Under the pieces are notes generated by a model. That model did not search any database. It saw only the letters and a list, made by a program, of their open reading frames with translations, and was not told the origin of the DNA. Shown here piece after piece: positions 25,201 through 34,944 of a DNA stretch of 64,000 bases. The DNA comes from Flavobacteriaceae bacterium S0862 (GTDB lineage: Bacteria; Bacteroidota; Bacteroidia; Flavobacteriales; Flavobacteriaceae): assembly GCA_023015825.1 (NCBI GenBank), contig JALKAW010000001.1:744001-808000 (forward strand). Reading direction: 5' to 3'. Each line of letters starts with the position of its first letter. Within the stretch, counting starts at the first letter, position 1. A program made the position numbers and the translations under genes.

Positions 25201-25653
25201 GTGAGCAATTATAGAAACAGACCCAAGGGAAATTATATCCAAGAAGCCTCTTGGCAAGAATTATATATGTTAACTGAAAGTTGGAAAAACGATTTAGAGT
25301 TTTACTTGCTTGATGTTAAGTTTTTAGAACACTTGGTTGATGCTTATTTTGTAAAACTTCTTACCAATCAAAATTTTGAAGAGATAAGAGGGTTGCAAAG
25401 AGAATTATTGGAAATAAATAGTAAGTGTGAAAATTTATTGAAACGTATTCAAATTCACTTTGGTCATATTGTAGATTTGATTGATCAGCCTCTTATGTAT
25501 GATGCATCTATTTTTAGGACTGAGCATGAATTATTGGAAGATGAGATCTCAGAATTTGAAGTAATGTTAAAAGCAGTTAGATATGCTGTATTCACTATAA
25601 CTAAAGATGTTTTAGAAAGTAAGAAACCAAAGTATATTTGGAAATATAATTAA
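25201..25653 (+). CDS. Hypothetical helical protein
   Basis: A 150-residue soluble, mostly helical protein. A GTG at 25201 is used as start because no earlier ATG is in frame and it lies about 23 bases after the predicted transcription start. ELYMLTESWKNDLEFYLLDVKFLEHLVD and later Leu/Glu-rich helices give it a helical-bundle look; no catalytic residues stand out. A similar pattern is seen in the partial protein at the left window edge. First gene of the operon with cbpA, cbpM and mscS. Function unknown. Confidence 0.7.
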   Translation: MSNYRNRPKGNYIQEASWQELYMLTESWKNDLEFYLLDVKFLEHLVDAYFVKLLTNQNFEEIRGLQRELLEINSKCENLLKRIQIHFGHIVDLIDQPLMYDASIFRTEHELLEDEISEFEVMLKAVRYAVFTITKDVLESKKPKYIWKYN

Positions 25654-25719
25654 ACATATTTCATAAAAATCCTTAATGTAAATTTTCAAACAATACATAA
25701 AAATTCATAGCAAAAGATA

Positions 25720-26610
25720 ATGGTATTTATAGATTATTATAAAATTTTGGGAGTAGCCAAAAACGCTAGCGAGAAAGATATAAAAAAGGCTTATAGAAAA
25801 TTGGCACGTAAGTATCATCCAGATTTAAACCCTAACGACAAGGTCGCCGAAAAGAAATTCAAAAAAATTAACGAAGCCAATGAAGTATTAAGCAACCCTA
25901 ACAACAGGAAGAAGTACGACAAATATGGCGAACATTGGCAAAATGCTGAAGCTTATGAGAAAGCAAAACAGCAACAACAATATTCCCAACAGCATAGTGC
26001 TCAAGGAGATTTTGGAGCATACTCTGAAGAAGATTTTTCAGATTTTTTTGAGTCTATGTTCGGTGGTAGATCCTCCAGAACACAAGGAAGACAAGCTAAA
26101 TTTAGAGGACAGGATTTTAATGCCCAATTACAGCTCGATCTTAAAGATGTTTACACTACCCATAAACGCACCTTAACTGTTAACAATAAAAATATTCGCA
26201 TTACCATTCCTGCTGGAGTAGAGAATGGTCAAGTCATTAAAATAAAAGGACATGGAGGTAAAGGTATTAATGGAGGTCCAAATGGCGATTTGTACATTCA
26301 GTTTTCAATTATTAATTCAACACCATTTAAAAGAGATGGTGACAATCTATACATTTCGGTAGATTTAGATTTGTATAAAGCACTTTTGGGTGGAGAGATT
26401 ACTGTAAACACCTTTGATGGAAAAGTGAAGTTGACTGTAAAACCAGAAACCCAAAATGGTACAAAAGTAAAACTTAAGGGCAAAGGTTTCCCAGTATATA
26501 AAAAACAAGGACAATTTGGTGATTTGTATGTAACTTATAACATTAAAACACCGACAAAACTTTCAGCCAAAGAAAAAGAACTTTTTACAGAATTAGCTAA
26601 ATTGAGATAA
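25720..26610 (+). CDS. cbpA: Curved-DNA-binding-protein-type DnaJ co-chaperone
   Basis: A 296-residue Hsp40: J-domain at residues 1-70 with the essential HPD (KYHPDLNP), a Gln/Gly/Phe-rich linker (about 75-125), and the C-terminal substrate-binding domain. There is no Cys-rich zinc region, so it is the CbpA/type II class rather than DnaJ. It stimulates DnaK and helps fold proteins under stress. The next gene, two bases on, encodes the CbpM-like modulator, as in E. coli. Confidence 0.93.
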   Translation: MVFIDYYKILGVAKNASEKDIKKAYRKLARKYHPDLNPNDKVAEKKFKKINEANEVLSNPNNRKKYDKYGEHWQNAEAYEKAKQQQQYSQQHSAQGDFGAYSEEDFSDFFESMFGGRSSRTQGRQAKFRGQDFNAQLQLDLKDVYTTHKRTLTVNNKNIRITIPAGVENGQVIKIKGHGGKGINGGPNGDLYIQFSIINSTPFKRDGDNLYISVDLDLYKALLGGEITVNTFDGKVKLTVKPETQNGTKVKLKGKGFPVYKKQGQFGDLYVTYNIKTPTKLSAKEKELFTELAKLR

Positions 26611-26611
26611 T

Positions 26612-26908
26612 ATGGAAACAACAAAATTAATTTCAATACAACAGTTTTGTAAGTATTATAATGTTCCTAAAACATTTATTAATGCTTTGCATGAGTACGA
26701 ATTAGTTGAAATAATAGTCACTAATGATGAAAATTATTTAAAAACTGCGCAACTCAATGAAGTTGAAAAAATGATGCGATTACACTACGATCTTGATATA
26801 AACCTTGAAGGTATTGACGCTATTTATAATTTATTAAAACAAGTGGAGACTTTACAAGATGAAATTGTTATACTAAAAAACAGGTTGGATTTTTACGAAA
26901 AATTATAA
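26612..26908 (+). CDS. cbpM: Chaperone modulator CbpM-like protein
   Basis: A 98-residue MerR-like protein: SIQQFCKYYNVPKTFINALHEYELVEI resembles the winged-helix start of CbpM, followed by a short coiled coil (LKQVETLQDEIVILKNRLDFY). CbpM binds the J-domain of CbpA and inhibits it; the gene order cbpA-cbpM supports the call. Cytoplasmic. Confidence 0.85.
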   Translation: METTKLISIQQFCKYYNVPKTFINALHEYELVEIIVTNDENYLKTAQLNEVEKMMRLHYDLDINLEGIDAIYNLLKQVETLQDEIVILKNRLDFYEKL

Positions 26909-26917
26909 TATTTTTTT

Positions 26918-27832
26918 ATGATAGATATACAGAAAATAGAGCAATGGATACATGACTACCCTTTGGTATGGAGCATTGTAAAATTTCTATTTTTAGTGGC
27001 AATAGTTCTAATTATAGTTAAAGTATTAAGGAAACAGTTAAAAAAAGCCATACCTAATACAGCCATTCGCTATAAATCTCAAAAAGGAATAGAAATTTTA
27101 GGGTACATTTTATTAGTAATTATTGGTATTACCTACTTTACAGGTACTATTAAAGACTTTACACTAATAATAGGTTTGTTTACTGCAGGAATTGCATTTA
27201 CGTTGCAAGAATTAATATTAAGTATAGCTGGATCTCTTTATATATTTTTAGTAAAAGTTTATGCACCTGGAGATCGTATCGAAATCAATGGAATTAAGGG
27301 TGATGTTATAGATGTAGATAGTGTTTACACAACCATGATGGAAATAGGTGAGTGGGTAAGTAGCGACAATTACAGTGGACGCATTGTAAAATTGAGCAAT
27401 GCTTTTGTATTTAAAGGGCCTGTTTTTAACTATTCAAAAGACTTTCCTTTTATTTGGGATGAATTTAATTTACCAATTCGATATGGTTCAGATGTGGATT
27501 TAGCAAAATCAATTGTTATTAAAATAGCTTCAGAAACACTTTCAGAATTTACTGCAAACTCAAAATCACAATGGAAAGATGTCGTTAATAAATACTACAT
27601 AGAAGACGCACAAGTAGATCCAACATTAGCTATCACGCTTACAGATAATTGGATCCAATTTAATCTACGTTATATCGTCGATTTCAAGAAAAGACGAGTT
27701 ACTAAGCATATACTAAATGATTCAATAAGAACTGAAATAGAAAAAACAAAAGGCAAAGTAATTTTAGCTTCTACAACATTGGAGCTAATCAAAATACCAG
27801 AGTTAAAGATTGATGTAAACAAACAAACTTAA
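26918..27832 (+). CDS. Small-conductance mechanosensitive channel (MscS family)
   Basis: A 304-residue inner-membrane protein with hydrophobic segments near residues 18-38, 60-80 and 85-110. The third is followed by the MscS beta-domain: FTAGIAFTLQELILSIAGSLYIF, then APGDRIEINGIKGDVIDVD near 125-142, which matches the PGDxI..G..G.V pattern. The C-terminal cytoplasmic vestibule is short. It releases solutes at hypo-osmotic shock. Last gene of the cbpA operon; nine bases after cbpM. Confidence 0.9.
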   Translation: MIDIQKIEQWIHDYPLVWSIVKFLFLVAIVLIIVKVLRKQLKKAIPNTAIRYKSQKGIEILGYILLVIIGITYFTGTIKDFTLIIGLFTAGIAFTLQELILSIAGSLYIFLVKVYAPGDRIEINGIKGDVIDVDSVYTTMMEIGEWVSSDNYSGRIVKLSNAFVFKGPVFNYSKDFPFIWDEFNLPIRYGSDVDLAKSIVIKIASETLSEFTANSKSQWKDVVNKYYIEDAQVDPTLAITLTDNWIQFNLRYIVDFKKRRVTKHILNDSIRTEIEKTKGKVILASTTLELIKIPELKIDVNKQT

Positions 27833-27834
27833 AG

Positions 27835-28203
27835 TTAACTCTTGCGCCTGCTTTTTATTGGAGTTCTCGTTCTCGAATGGTATTCTTTAATGTCGTTACC
27901 ATAATAATTTTCAACTCTAACTTGTTTTGTTCGTCTTAGATTAATACCATTAAATCTAGTTGGCAATACATTCACGGTTATCCAATCACCATTGTCAAGA
28001 TAAATATACTTACGTAAGGTTAAATCATAATAAATAGTATAATCCGGAAAGTAAACATATCTAACATTAACAACTCTATTTGGATAAAACCATGGTGGTG
28101 TTGGGTGGCTTGGTCTGGATGAAATAATAACTGGACCACAACTTTCTAGGCTTAAAAAAGCACCTAGTAAAAAGACGATACTTATAAATTTTGCTTTTTT
28201 CAT
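27835..28203 (-). CDS. Small lipoprotein, hypothetical
   Basis: A 122-residue protein with a lipoprotein signal (FISIVFLLGAFLSLESCGP, Cys near 22). The mature part is Tyr/Pro/Arg-rich (RPSHPTPPWFYPNRV, VYFPDYTIYYDLTLRKYIYL) and basic at the end (SRTRTPIKSRRKS). No family recognised. Overlaps the gene at 28200 by 4 bases, so it is co-expressed from the box at 28896. Likely outer-membrane anchored. It converges with mscS, with only two bases between stops. Confidence 0.75.
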   Translation of the reverse strand: MKKAKFISIVFLLGAFLSLESCGPVIISSRPSHPTPPWFYPNRVVNVRYVYFPDYTIYYDLTLRKYIYLDNGDWITVNVLPTRFNGINLRRTKQVRVENYYGNDIKEYHSRTRTPIKSRRKS

Positions 28204-28841
28204 GGCATATAATTTTCATTGATTATTCGTTTTTCTTCTAAAGACTTAATAATAGCAGTCACATAATTTGTAACAGTAGTATTAATTCGTTTAGGGTCTA
28301 CAATATCATAAGATGCTACCCAAACCAATGACTTGTCATTATTTTCTTTTAAGTTATATAATGAGGCTTCTATGTGGTAAATTTCATACTCGTTATAATA
28401 GCCCTCAATTAGATAAACATCTTGAACCAGATAATAATAACGACCAAAACGTCTCCAATAGTAATCTCTTCGATAAGTGTCTCCACTATATGATACCTTT
28501 TCATCTATACCTTTTACTGCAGAAATTAAAATAGCATCAAACCCATCATTGGAGATTCTTTTTACCTCTTTTTCAATATCTTCTTCGGTTTGTTTTAAAC
28601 TGGTAAAAGTTGGTTTAAAGACATCATAACTTTCAACAGCATCAATACCTCTGTTTATAAGTTCTGTTTTTAGTTGTTCTTCAAACATTTTTCGTGCAAT
28701 CAAATTGTCGGTAAGACCCACAATAAGTACTTTTTTTGGTTGATAATTTGTATATTCTTTATTCACCCAAGTATCTGTCATTTTTACTGCTGTGCAACTT
28801 GTGAGCAGCAATACTACTACGATATAATAAAATGATTTCAT
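28200..28841 (-). CDS. Lipoprotein with CsgG/DUF4136-like fold
   Basis: A 213-residue lipoprotein (FYYIVVVLLLTSCTAV, Cys near 16). The mature domain has VLIVGLTDNLIARKMFEEQLKTELINRGIDAVESYD, followed by an alternating strand pattern, reminiscent of the GNA1162/CsgG/DUF4136 lipoproteins. A Tyr/Arg-rich insert (RRDYYWRRFGRYYY) is unusual. Periplasmic, role unknown. First gene of a two-gene operon; its ATG is 54 bases from the box at 28896. Confidence 0.7.
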   Translation of the reverse strand: MKSFYYIVVVLLLTSCTAVKMTDTWVNKEYTNYQPKKVLIVGLTDNLIARKMFEEQLKTELINRGIDAVESYDVFKPTFTSLKQTEEDIEKEVKRISNDGFDAILISAVKGIDEKVSYSGDTYRRDYYWRRFGRYYYLVQDVYLIEGYYNEYEIYHIEASLYNLKENNDKSLVWVASYDIVDPKRINTTVTNYVTAIIKSLEEKRIINENYMP

Positions 28842-28895
28842 GGCTTCTATTTTTTTTTACAACGTAAAATTATTCGATGCGCCTTGTTATTGCAA

Positions 28896-28907
28896 TGATA
28901 TATATCA
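28896..28907 (-). promoter_or_regulatory. Fnr-like box upstream of lipoprotein operon (28841)
   Basis: Perfect TGATATATATCA; -7 element TAATTTTA on the minus strand at 28865-28872, spacing 23. Confidence 0.86.
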
Positions 28908-29054
28908 GCCTAATTCTGTTACTTATTAATAAAGTCTTTGTTAATTGATAATGCAATCCTAGATATTAGTAAATATGTATGCTAAAAAAACACTTAGTTG
29001 AAATCTAAAAAATAATTATTTGTAACATAAGTCACATATTTAAAGAGGGTTAAC

Positions 29055-29066
29055 TGATAGATGTCA
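29055..29066 (+). promoter_or_regulatory. Fnr-like box without an adjacent gene, upstream of RND operon
   Basis: TGATAGATGTCA, with -7 element TACTTTTA at 29090-29097, spacing 23, so transcription should start near 29102 in the plus direction. The next 225 bases hold no convincing ORF before the RND operon, so it would add a long leader or make a short RNA. Confidence 0.7.
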
Positions 29067-29248
29067 TTGCGAGATAATTAGCTAGAAACTACTTTTACTA
29101 TGTTTTTTAAATTCAAGAAAACAATAGTATTAAGTTTAGCAATAACCAGGATCTATTATGAAATTTATTAGGATTGATTATTCACATTAATAATTATGAA
29201 CAGGCAAATTATATTGAGTCTCTTGACGAATTAATTTATCAATTGTTT

Positions 29249-29286
29249 AGTAACTTAAGTTACTTAATGAAGTAACAATGGTTACT
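29249..29286 (+). promoter_or_regulatory. Tandem operator AGTAAC-N4-GTTACT upstream of RND efflux operon
   Basis: Two 16-bp palindromes, 29249-29264 (spacer TTAA) and 29271-29286 (spacer AATG), share the arms AGTAAC/GTTACT. Their centres are 22 bp apart, about two helical turns. They end 21 bases before the -7 element at 29308, where a repressor such as a TetR-family protein would block RNA polymerase. No such regulator gene lies nearby. Confidence 0.75.
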
Positions 29287-29307
29287 GACTCTGCTTCTTT
29301 AAGAACT

Positions 29308-29315
29308 TAATTTTG
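29308..29315 (+). promoter_or_regulatory. -7 promoter element of the RND efflux operon
   Basis: TAATTTTG matches the Bacteroidota TAnnTTTG element. The predicted start lies near 29320, giving a very short leader before the ATG at 29327/29333. Confidence 0.7.
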
Positions 29316-29326
29316 CATCAAATTAA

Positions 29327-30646
29327 ATGATAATGAAGCACAATACAAATATATTAACCGTCATACTTTTACTAATCACATTGATAGTAAAGGCACAAGA
29401 AACTGTTCCAATTTCAAAAGCAGATGTTTTAAATAGAGTTTCTAAGGAAAACTTATCAATAAAAATTTCGGAGCAGGAATTCTTTCAAGCTCGAGCAGAC
29501 TATAGACAAACCAATGCTGTTTTTTTACCAAACATTACAGCATCTCATACTGGAATTGCAACCACAAACCCATTGATGGCTTTTGGTTCCAAATTAAACC
29601 AGGAAATTCTAACTCAAAACGATTTCAATCCTAGTTTGTTAAATAATCCTTCTCAAATCGAGAATTATGCAACCAAAATCGAGATTCTGCAACCATTAAT
29701 TAATGTAGATGGCATTTATCAACGTAAAGCTGCTAAATCAAAAATGGAAGCGATGTCTTTGCAAACTCAAAGAACTACAGACTATTTAATGTTTGAAGTA
29801 GAAAAAGTTTATATGCAGTTACAACTAGCCTATAAAGGGGTAGATGTTTTAGTAATTGCTTTAAAAACTGCTAATGAAAATAAAAAACTAGCCGAAAACA
29901 GTTACAAACAAGGGTATTTACAACGAGCCGATGTTTTGTCTGTTGAAGTTAGGGTTACCGAAATTAAAAATCAGTTGCAAACTGCAAAAAGTAATGTGGA
30001 AAATGCATCAAACTATTTGTCTTTTTTAATGAACACAAATAGGAATACTATTCTAAAACCAACTGATAGTTTAACAGTTTCTAATGTTAATCTATATGCT
30101 AATAAAAACATTACCGAAAATCGTTCCGATATTAAAGCAATGCATTTAGCCCTAAATGCTTATGAGGCGATGAATAAAGCTGATAAAATGGCTTTTCTTC
30201 CACGACTAAACGCTTTTGGAAGTTATGAGCTTTACGACGACAAAGTCTTTCAAGGAGAGGCAAATGGCTATTTATTTGGAGCACAATTAAGCTGGAATAT
30301 TTTTGAAGGCTCTAAACGCTTCGGAAAAGCGCAAAAGAGCAAAGCAGAATTTGATAAGTCTAAGCTAGAGTATGAGCAATATGTGTCGCAAAGTAATTTA
30401 GAATTAAATAAAGCCAAGCGAATGCTAACTGATGCTGAAAACAAATTGAATTTAACACAATTAGCACTAGAACAATCTAAAGAATCCTTAAGGATTAGAA
30501 CAGACAGGTTTGAAGAAGGATTAGAAAAAACGTCAGATTTGTTAGCAGCAGAAACACAGTATGCTCAAAAGCAATTAGAGTATTATCAAACCATTTTCGA
30601 ATACAATTACGCACAAGCATATTTACAATTTCTAACTAAAGAATAA
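29327..30646 (+). CDS. TolC-family outer-membrane efflux protein
   Basis: A 439-residue protein with signal peptide (ILTVILLLITLIVKAQ) and two internally similar TolC halves rich in long helices. Typical features are the early VLNRVSKENLSIKISEQEFFQA, mid EAMSLQTQRTTDYLMFEVEKVY and the C-terminal RFEEGLEKTSDLLAAETQYAQ, the conserved turn of the outer-membrane factor family. It forms the exit duct of the RND pump encoded by the next two genes. A second ATG at 29333 is equally possible as start. Confidence 0.92.
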   Translation: MIMKHNTNILTVILLLITLIVKAQETVPISKADVLNRVSKENLSIKISEQEFFQARADYRQTNAVFLPNITASHTGIATTNPLMAFGSKLNQEILTQNDFNPSLLNNPSQIENYATKIEILQPLINVDGIYQRKAAKSKMEAMSLQTQRTTDYLMFEVEKVYMQLQLAYKGVDVLVIALKTANENKKLAENSYKQGYLQRADVLSVEVRVTEIKNQLQTAKSNVENASNYLSFLMNTNRNTILKPTDSLTVSNVNLYANKNITENRSDIKAMHLALNAYEAMNKADKMAFLPRLNAFGSYELYDDKVFQGEANGYLFGAQLSWNIFEGSKRFGKAQKSKAEFDKSKLEYEQYVSQSNLELNKAKRMLTDAENKLNLTQLALEQSKESLRIRTDRFEEGLEKTSDLLAAETQYAQKQLEYYQTIFEYNYAQAYLQFLTKE

Positions 30647-30654
30647 TTATTAAG

Positions 30655-31734
30655 ATGAAAAAATACATATACATATTAGCAATCACTACAGTATCACTAT
30701 TATTATCAAGTTGTGGTAGTAACGACAAGGAAGTTGTAGCCGATAATACAGCACCAATCGCAGTAAAAATCAACAATGCTTCGGCAAATAATAATAGTCC
30801 ATTTTTAGCTGCTAGTGGTAAAATTCAATCGGTTAATAGTGCCGACTTAAGTACTCGTATGATGGGTTTTGTTTCTAAAATCTATGTAAATGTTGGTGAC
30901 AAAGTAAATAAAGGACAGTTATTGGTGTCTATTAATAATGCCGATTTACAAGCAAAACGCGCGCAAGTCGCTGCAAGCATTACGGAAGCAACAGCTGCAT
31001 TCAATAATGCTCAAAAAGACTACAAACGTTTTAAAAATCTGTTTACAAACAATAGCGCATCACAAAAAGAACTAGACGATATAACAGCACATTACGAGAT
31101 GGCTAAAGCACGTTTGGAAGCTGCTAATCAAATGAAAAATGAAGTAAATGCGCAATTTACATATTCAAATATTACCGCTCCTTTTAGTGGTGTTATTACT
31201 GGAAAAACAGTAAAAATAGGAGATATGGCTAATCCAGGGCAACCCCTAATTTCTTTAGAATCTCCAGGGAATTTTGAGGTGATTGCAATGGTGCCTGAAA
31301 CCGAGATTTCACAAATAAAGAAAAACGTTGAAGTTGATGTTTTGGTTAAATCTATAAATAAAACATTAAAAGGAAAGGTTTCCGAAGTCAGTACTTCAGC
31401 TAAGCATACAGGTGGACAATATTTGGTAAAAATCGCTTTAAATAAAAGCGATACCAATATTCTATCAGGTATGTTTGCGACAGTACAATTTCCAGTCGAT
31501 AAAAACTCAACTACTGAATTAGTTTTAATTCCAACTGAAGCTTTAATCACGAAAGGGCAGCTCTCAGGTGTATATACAGTTAGTCAAAGTAATACAGCAT
31601 TGTTACGTTGGTTACGTTTGGGTAGAACTTATGGAGACCAAGTGGAAGTATTATCTGGCTTATCTGCTAATGAATCATACATTTTATCAGCTGAAGGAAA
31701 ACTCTATAATGGAGTAAAAGTAACTATTCAATAA
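30655..31734 (+). CDS. RND efflux periplasmic adaptor lipoprotein
   Basis: A 359-residue membrane fusion protein with a lipoprotein signal (ATTVSLLLSSCGSN, Cys near 20). The lipoyl-like half is MGFVSKIYVNVGDKVNKGQLL near residues 70-90, then a helical hairpin, the matching half ITAPFSGVITGKTVKIGDMANPG (begins near 180), and a beta-barrel end. It links the inner-membrane pump at 31743 to the TolC protein at 29327; gaps of 8 bases on each side. Confidence 0.92.
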   Translation: MKKYIYILAITTVSLLLSSCGSNDKEVVADNTAPIAVKINNASANNNSPFLAASGKIQSVNSADLSTRMMGFVSKIYVNVGDKVNKGQLLVSINNADLQAKRAQVAASITEATAAFNNAQKDYKRFKNLFTNNSASQKELDDITAHYEMAKARLEAANQMKNEVNAQFTYSNITAPFSGVITGKTVKIGDMANPGQPLISLESPGNFEVIAMVPETEISQIKKNVEVDVLVKSINKTLKGKVSEVSTSAKHTGGQYLVKIALNKSDTNILSGMFATVQFPVDKNSTTELVLIPTEALITKGQLSGVYTVSQSNTALLRWLRLGRTYGDQVEVLSGLSANESYILSAEGKLYNGVKVTIQ

Positions 31735-31742
31735 CTATAATT

Positions 31743-34700
31743 ATGAAAGAAGGTTTAGCAGGAAAAATAGCCAAAAGCTTTATAGGCTCAAAGCTTACGG
31801 TGCTTTTAATGATCGTATTTATGGTTGTTGGAGTGTATAGTTCGTTTTTGATACCAAGAGAGGAAGAGCCACAAATAGATGTACCAATTGCAGATATTTT
31901 TGTTGGTTATCCTGGAGCAAGTCCAACAGAAGTCGAGTCTCGTGTTATAAAACCATTAGAAAAACTTATTTCTAATATTAAAGGCGTAGAGTATGTGTAT
32001 TCTACATCTATGAAAGAGCAGGGAATGGTGATTGTACAGTTTTATGTGGGCGAAGATATTGAGCGTTCGTTTGTAAAACTCTACAACGAAATAAACAAAC
32101 ACATGGATCAAATGCCACAAGGTGTGACGTTCCCATTGGTAAAAACACGTGCAATTGACGATGTTCCAATGCTTGGATTAACACTTTGGAGTGAAAATTA
32201 TGACGATTTTCAGCTCAACCAAATGGCACAGGAGCTCACGAGTGAAATTGAAAAGATTAATGATGTAGCAATTACTCATAAAATAGGAGGTAGAGACCGT
32301 CAATTACGTGTAGTATTGGATAAAGATAAATTGGCAGCCAGTGGTTTGGATTTTTTATCTGTTTCAGAAATGATAAAAGCCAATAACCAGCAATTAAGTT
32401 CTGGAAAATTTAATAAAAGCGACACTGAATTTTTAGTAACCACTGGAAAGTTTTTAGAAACAGTTACAGATGTTGAGAATTTGGTAGTTGGCGTGCAACA
32501 AAATCAGCCAATTTATTTAAAACAAATAGCGACTATTGTAGATGGACCAGAAATACCAAACAAATATGTGTCTCTTGGTTTTGGGGCAGCTAGCCAAAAA
32601 GCTGATACCTATAAATCGGAATATCCAGCAGTAACTATTTCAGTTGCAAAAAGAAAAGGAGCAGATGCGATGAAAATTTCTGATGTGATCCTTGATAAGG
32701 TTGAGCATTTAAAAAAGACACTTATTCCAGATGATGTACATGTTGAAGTGACCAGAAATTATGGTGAAACAGCCTCACAGAAAGTGTCAGAACTGTTGAT
32801 GCACCTTATAGGAGCTATTATTGCTGTAACGCTTGTAGTGATGCTTGCTATGGGTTGGCGAGGAGGTTTGGTAGTATTTTTATCAGTGCCAATTACGTTT
32901 GCCTTAACGCTTTTGAGTTATTACATGCTCGATTATACACTTAACCGAATTACCTTATTCGCCTTAGTGTTTGTAACTGGTATTGTTGTCGATGACTCTA
33001 TTATTATTGCCGAAAATATGCACAGGCATTTTAAAATGAAACGTTTGCCATTTAAACAGGCAGCATTGTATGCAATTAATGAGGTTGGAAATCCAACTAT
33101 TTTAGCAACATTTACAGTTATAGCCTCAGTATTACCAATGGCATTTGTATCTGGTTTAATGGGACCATATATGAGTCCGATGCCGATAGGAGCATCGATA
33201 GCCATGTTGTTGTCTTTATTTGTGGCTTTGACTATAACACCTTATTTGGGCTATATCTTCCTTCGTGAAAAAGATAAAAAAGGCAAAGTTAAGAAGGCTG
33301 AAAAGCCAATGGAAGAGACATTTATTTTCAAGGTTTATTCAAAATTTGAAACGCCACTAATTGAAAACAAAACCAAGCGTTGGTTGTTTTTAGGGATTAC
33401 ATTCTTATTGTTAATGGGTTCGGTGAGTTTATTTTTTACCAAATCGGTTGCTGTAAAAATGTTGCCTTTCGATAATAAGAATGAATTTCAAGTTGTCATT
33501 GACATGCCAGAAGGCACAACTCTTGAGAGAACAGGAGTTGTCACTAAAGAAATAGCACAGTATTTATCAACCAGACCAGAAGTGGTTAACTATCAAAGTT
33601 ATGTTGGTACGTCAGCACCAATAACTTTTAATGGATTGGTGAGACATTACGATTTACGTGGAGGAAGTAATATGGCCGATATTCAAGTGAATCTTACTGA
33701 TAAGCATGATAGAATTGCACAAAGTCATGATATTGCAAAGTCGATGCGTGATGATATTCAAACTATTGGAAACAAGTTTAATGCTAATATAAAATTAGTT
33801 GAAGTGCCACCAGGACCTCCAGTATTGTCAACTATTGTTGCCGAAGTATATGGACCAGATTACAGTAAGCAAATTGAAGTAGCTAATGAGGTACAAAACA
33901 TTTTAAATAACACAGTAGATGTTGTTGATGTGGATTGGATGGTTGAAGATGACCAAATTGAATATGAATTTGTGATAGACAAAGAAAAAGCAATGCTTTA
34001 TGGAGTAGCTCCACAACAAATAGCTTATACTATGAATCTGGCTTTATCCAACAGAGCTATTACAACATTGTATGATGAAGACGCTGTAAATCAAGTTGGT
34101 TTGGTTTTAGCTTTAGACGAAAAAGAAAAATCTACTATTACAGATATTTCTCAGCTCAAAGTAAAGTCTCAACAAGGTAATATGGTTCCTATAGCAGACT
34201 TGGTAGATATTAAACAAAATACAAGAGCCAAAAGTATTTATAGGAAAAACCAAAAGCGTGTGGTATATGTGTTAGCAGATATGGCAGGTGAATTGGAAAG
34301 TCCTGTATATGCCATTTTAGGAATGGAAGATAAGTTAAAAGCTATCGATCTTCCTGAAGGGTATACTATGAATGAATTGTATTTAAATCAACCTGAATTT
34401 GAAGACGATTATACCGTAAAATGGGATGGTGAATGGCAAATTACACTTGAGGTGTTTAGGGATTTAGGAATTGCCTTTTTGGGAGTTATCATTATCATCT
34501 ACATCTTAATTGTTGGTTGGTTCCAAAACTTTAAAGCACCTATTGTAATGATGGTTGCTATACCATTATCCTTGGTTGGTATCGTATTAGGGCACTGGGT
34601 TATGGGAGCCTTTTTTACAGCGACATCTTTTATTGGTATGATTGCTTTAGCTGGAATCATGGTGAGAAATTCAGTCTTGTTAATCGACTTTGTCAATTTG

Positions 34701-34937
34701 AGATTAGATGAAGGTATCCCATTAAAACAAGCGGTAATTGAAGCAGGCGCAGTAAGAACAACGCCAATCTTGTTAACAGCAGGAACAGTTGTTATTGGAG
34801 CATTTGTGATTTTGTTTGATCCAATTTTTCAAGGATTGGCTATTTCATTAATGGGAGGAACTATTGTGAGTACAGTTCTTACCTTGTTGGTTGTGCCATT
34901 AGTGTATTATATGATTGAAAAGAAGAATTATAAATAG
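31743..34937 (+). CDS. RND-family efflux permease (AcrB-like)
   Basis: A 1064-residue inner-membrane pump with 12 hydrophobic segments in the usual pattern (1, then 2-6, 7, then 8-12) and two large periplasmic loops. Near residue 415 the proton-relay segment LFALVFVTGIVVDDSIIIAEN keeps the paired Asp of RND pumps; a late FIGMIALAGIMVRNSVLLIDF is the matching TM10 motif. This fits the HAE1-type drug/hydrophobic compound exporters rather than the heavy-metal CzcA class. Third gene of its operon. Confidence 0.93.
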   Translation: MKEGLAGKIAKSFIGSKLTVLLMIVFMVVGVYSSFLIPREEEPQIDVPIADIFVGYPGASPTEVESRVIKPLEKLISNIKGVEYVYSTSMKEQGMVIVQFYVGEDIERSFVKLYNEINKHMDQMPQGVTFPLVKTRAIDDVPMLGLTLWSENYDDFQLNQMAQELTSEIEKINDVAITHKIGGRDRQLRVVLDKDKLAASGLDFLSVSEMIKANNQQLSSGKFNKSDTEFLVTTGKFLETVTDVENLVVGVQQNQPIYLKQIATIVDGPEIPNKYVSLGFGAASQKADTYKSEYPAVTISVAKRKGADAMKISDVILDKVEHLKKTLIPDDVHVEVTRNYGETASQKVSELLMHLIGAIIAVTLVVMLAMGWRGGLVVFLSVPITFALTLLSYYMLDYTLNRITLFALVFVTGIVVDDSIIIAENMHRHFKMKRLPFKQAALYAINEVGNPTILATFTVIASVLPMAFVSGLMGPYMSPMPIGASIAMLLSLFVALTITPYLGYIFLREKDKKGKVKKAEKPMEETFIFKVYSKFETPLIENKTKRWLFLGITFLLLMGSVSLFFTKSVAVKMLPFDNKNEFQVVIDMPEGTTLERTGVVTKEIAQYLSTRPEVVNYQSYVGTSAPITFNGLVRHYDLRGGSNMADIQVNLTDKHDRIAQSHDIAKSMRDDIQTIGNKFNANIKLVEVPPGPPVLSTIVAEVYGPDYSKQIEVANEVQNILNNTVDVVDVDWMVEDDQIEYEFVIDKEKAMLYGVAPQQIAYTMNLALSNRAITTLYDEDAVNQVGLVLALDEKEKSTITDISQLKVKSQQGNMVPIADLVDIKQNTRAKSIYRKNQKRVVYVLADMAGELESPVYAILGMEDKLKAIDLPEGYTMNELYLNQPEFEDDYTVKWDGEWQITLEVFRDLGIAFLGVIIIIYILIVGWFQNFKAPIVMMVAIPLSLVGIVLGHWVMGAFFTATSFIGMIALAGIMVRNSVLLIDFVNLRLDEGIPLKQAVIEAGAVRTTPILLTAGTVVIGAFVILFDPIFQGLAISLMGGTIVSTVLTLLVVPLVYYMIEKKNYK

Positions 34938-34944
34938 AAAAAAA

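Noticed and set aside
29100-29171. ORF of 23 codons starting MFFKFKKTIVLSL after the orphan box
   Set aside because: Its ATG falls at or before the predicted transcription start near 29102 and it stops early; no leader or conserved features.
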